Notes under the pieces: model-generated | What the model was told of the DNA's origin: nothing | Database searches by the model: none | Seen by the model: the letters and a program-made list of their open reading frames with translations, nothing else | Assembly (NCBI GenBank): GCA_903893335.1 | Contig: CAITLX010000359.1 | Location: 1 to 7,057 of the forward strand | Length of the DNA stretch: 7,057 bases | Direction of reading: 5' to 3' | DNA from: an uncultured delta proteobacterium | GTDB taxonomy: Bacteria > Myxococcota_A > Polyangia > Polyangiales > Polyangiaceae | Program-made: the position numbers and the translations under genes | Shown here: one piece after another, positions 6,316 to 7,057 of the stretch | How the letters are laid out: each line of letters opens with the position of its first letter | Position numbering within the stretch: position 1 is the first letter of the stretch

Positions 6316-6927
6316 GTGTGGGTGCGTCGTGCCGCCATCCGGCCCGTTCCGTCGTACGCGCTGCTCATGGCGCGGGCGCTCGGCGAGGTCGAGTCCGAGC
6401 TGGCCGACACCAGCGACGACGACGTCGGGCACGACGGTGACGACGGCGACGAGGGGGCCGACCTCGACGCGTACTTCACCGAGTTCGAGGAGCGCCAGCC
6501 CGCGCTCGCCGAGCACATCGCGCTCGTGCTCGGAAAGCCGCTCGACGAGACCGCGCTCGCGCTCGGCTACTTCCTGACGCTCGCCGTCTGGCTCGCGTTC
6601 GACCGCAATTTCGAGGGGCGGCTCGAGGTCGTCGGCGCCGACGCGGTCGCCGCGGTCGAGCAGTCGCTCGCGCTCGACGAGGAGCTTCGGCGGCTCGACC
6701 CCGCCGAGGCCGTCGACTCGGACGACGTGGTCGCGATGGAGCAGCCCCACGTGCTCGCGTTCGTGCACGAGCACCTCGACGCGGCCCTCGAGGTGCACGC
6801 CGGGGAGATCGACGTCGACGACGTGCACGCGATCTACCGCGTCGTGCTCGTCGAGGTCCTGGCGCTCTCGTACGCCGTGCGCCCCCCCGAGCACTACATC
6901 CTGCCGAAGACCGAGTTCACCGCGTAG
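6316..6927 (+). CDS. Hypothetical acidic protein
   Basis: No known family is recognised. From GTG 6316 the protein has 203 residues; GTG 6322 and ATG 6367 (186 residues) are alternative in-frame starts. GTG 6316 is preferred because TAGGGT lies 7 nt upstream, while ATG 6367 has no ribosome binding site, although the codons before 6367 are less GC-biased. Residues 31-52 are an Asp-rich, probably disordered stretch (DTSDDD, DGDDGDEG). The rest looks like a compact helical domain with one hydrophobic segment, ALGYFLTLAVWLAF, too short and isolated to call a membrane helix with confidence. Strong third-position GC bias and the absence of a better frame support it as real. It is divergent from the HAD gene and converges with the partial gene at 6966. 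A role cannot be proposed. Confidence 0.8.
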   Translation: MWVRRAAIRPVPSYALLMARALGEVESELADTSDDDVGHDGDDGDEGADLDAYFTEFEERQPALAEHIALVLGKPLDETALALGYFLTLAVWLAFDRNFEGRLEVVGADAVAAVEQSLALDEELRRLDPAEAVDSDDVVAMEQPHVLAFVHEHLDAALEVHAGEIDVDDVHAIYRVVLVEVLALSYAVRPPEHYILPKTEFTA

Positions 6928-6964
6928 CGAGCCCCTGCCCCGGGGCCGAGCTCACCGCGTAGCG
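6911..6964 (+). repeat. 19-nt direct repeat covering the stop codon of the hypothetical gene
   Basis: CCGAGTTCACCGCGTAGCG (6911-6929) recurs as CCGAGCTCACCGCGTAGCG (6946-6964) with one mismatch, at a 35-nt period. The first copy encodes the last residues (EFTA) and the TAG stop; the second lies just beyond it, ending 1 nt before the stop codon of the convergent gene. The 16-nt spacer contains the GC hairpin. It looks like a small local duplication. Confidence 0.75.
6931..6946. terminator. GC hairpin between convergent genes
   Basis: GCCCC (6931-6935) pairs with GGGGC (6942-6946) around the loop TGCCCC; an overlapping perfect palindrome GCCCCGGGGC lies at 6937-6946. It falls in the 38-nt gap between the stop codons of two convergent genes, where a bidirectional terminator would be expected. 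There is no T-tract on either side, so support is weak. Confidence 0.3.
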
Positions 6965-6965
6965 T

Positions 6966-7057
6966 TCAAGGCGTCGCGGGGGCGACGGTGACGACCCAGC
7001 CGTGCGGCTCGTACGCGACGTCGTCGGGGTCGAAGGGGGTGTCGAGGTCGTCGTCGC
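6966..7057 (-). CDS. Partial hypothetical protein, C-terminal 29 residues
   Basis: On the minus strand an open frame enters from the right edge and ends at TGA 6968-6966. The visible end starts with DDDLDTPFDPDD and finishes HGWVVTVAPATP. Third positions are nearly all G or C, as in the other genes here, and the stop falls neatly before the convergent neighbour, which supports a real gene. The N-terminus and most of the protein lie outside the window, so no family can be named. The acidic DDD/DPDD stretch followed by a short hydrophobic strand is all that can be described. Confidence 0.6.
   Translation of the reverse strand, partial: DDDLDTPFDPDDVAYEPHGWVVTVAPATP

Noticed and set aside
6268..6894. 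Minus-strand 208-codon frame opposite the hypothetical gene
   Set aside because: Its composition is Val/Glu/Arg/Asp-rich with no motif. The plus-strand frame shows the third-position GC pattern and fits the convergent layout with the partial gene.
1..7057. CRISPR array, insertion sequence, prophage or attachment site next to the tRNA
   Set aside because: No spaced repeats, transposase, integrase or duplicate of the tRNA 3' end was seen within the window. The tRNA-Leu is intact and followed directly by an ordinary convergent gene.

Overview
The window is very GC-rich, with coding regions strongly biased to G or C at third codon positions. Its gene content is a soluble Hanks-type Ser/Thr kinase with a long accessory region, followed by an HD-domain protein with a DUF4388/PatA-like C-terminal domain. 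Together these suggest a myxobacterium (Myxococcota), perhaps of the Polyangiales/Sandaracinaceae type. The lineage is inferred from gene style, not proven.

Layout from left to right: a complete tRNA-Leu(UAG) gene on the + strand (27-111, CCA encoded) behind a possible -10 box; a small hairpin (125-141) where it converges with the next gene; a minus-strand gene pair made of an upstream Ser/Thr kinase (5480 to 2697, 927 aa) and a downstream HD-GYP-like protein (2671 to 143, 842 aa); a 107-bp gap with a candidate kinase promoter and an inverted repeat; a minus-strand HAD-family phosphatase-like gene (6256 to 5588, 222 aa); a 59-bp divergent intergenic region with a TAGnnT -10-like box in each direction; a plus-strand conserved-looking hypothetical gene (6316-6927) with an Asp-rich N-terminal stretch; a short convergent gap with a 19-nt direct repeat and a GC hairpin; and the last 29 codons of a minus-strand gene that continues beyond the right edge (6966-7057).

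The kinase and HD genes are the core of interest. They lie 25 nt apart on the same strand and are probably one transcript. Their proteins appear to share a diverged module of about 105-110 residues: it follows the kinase domain in the first and forms the N-terminus of the second. The HD protein keeps its HD dyad but has lost the other HD-GYP metal-ligand and GYP positions, so it looks like a pseudo-phosphodiesterase scaffold fused to a DUF4388-like domain. A kinase with HEAT-like repeats and a degenerate HD-GYP protein, encoded side by side with a shared module, form a plausible and possibly undescribed cytoplasmic signalling pair. That functional link is inference. The HAD gene, the hypothetical gene and the tRNA look like unrelated neighbours.
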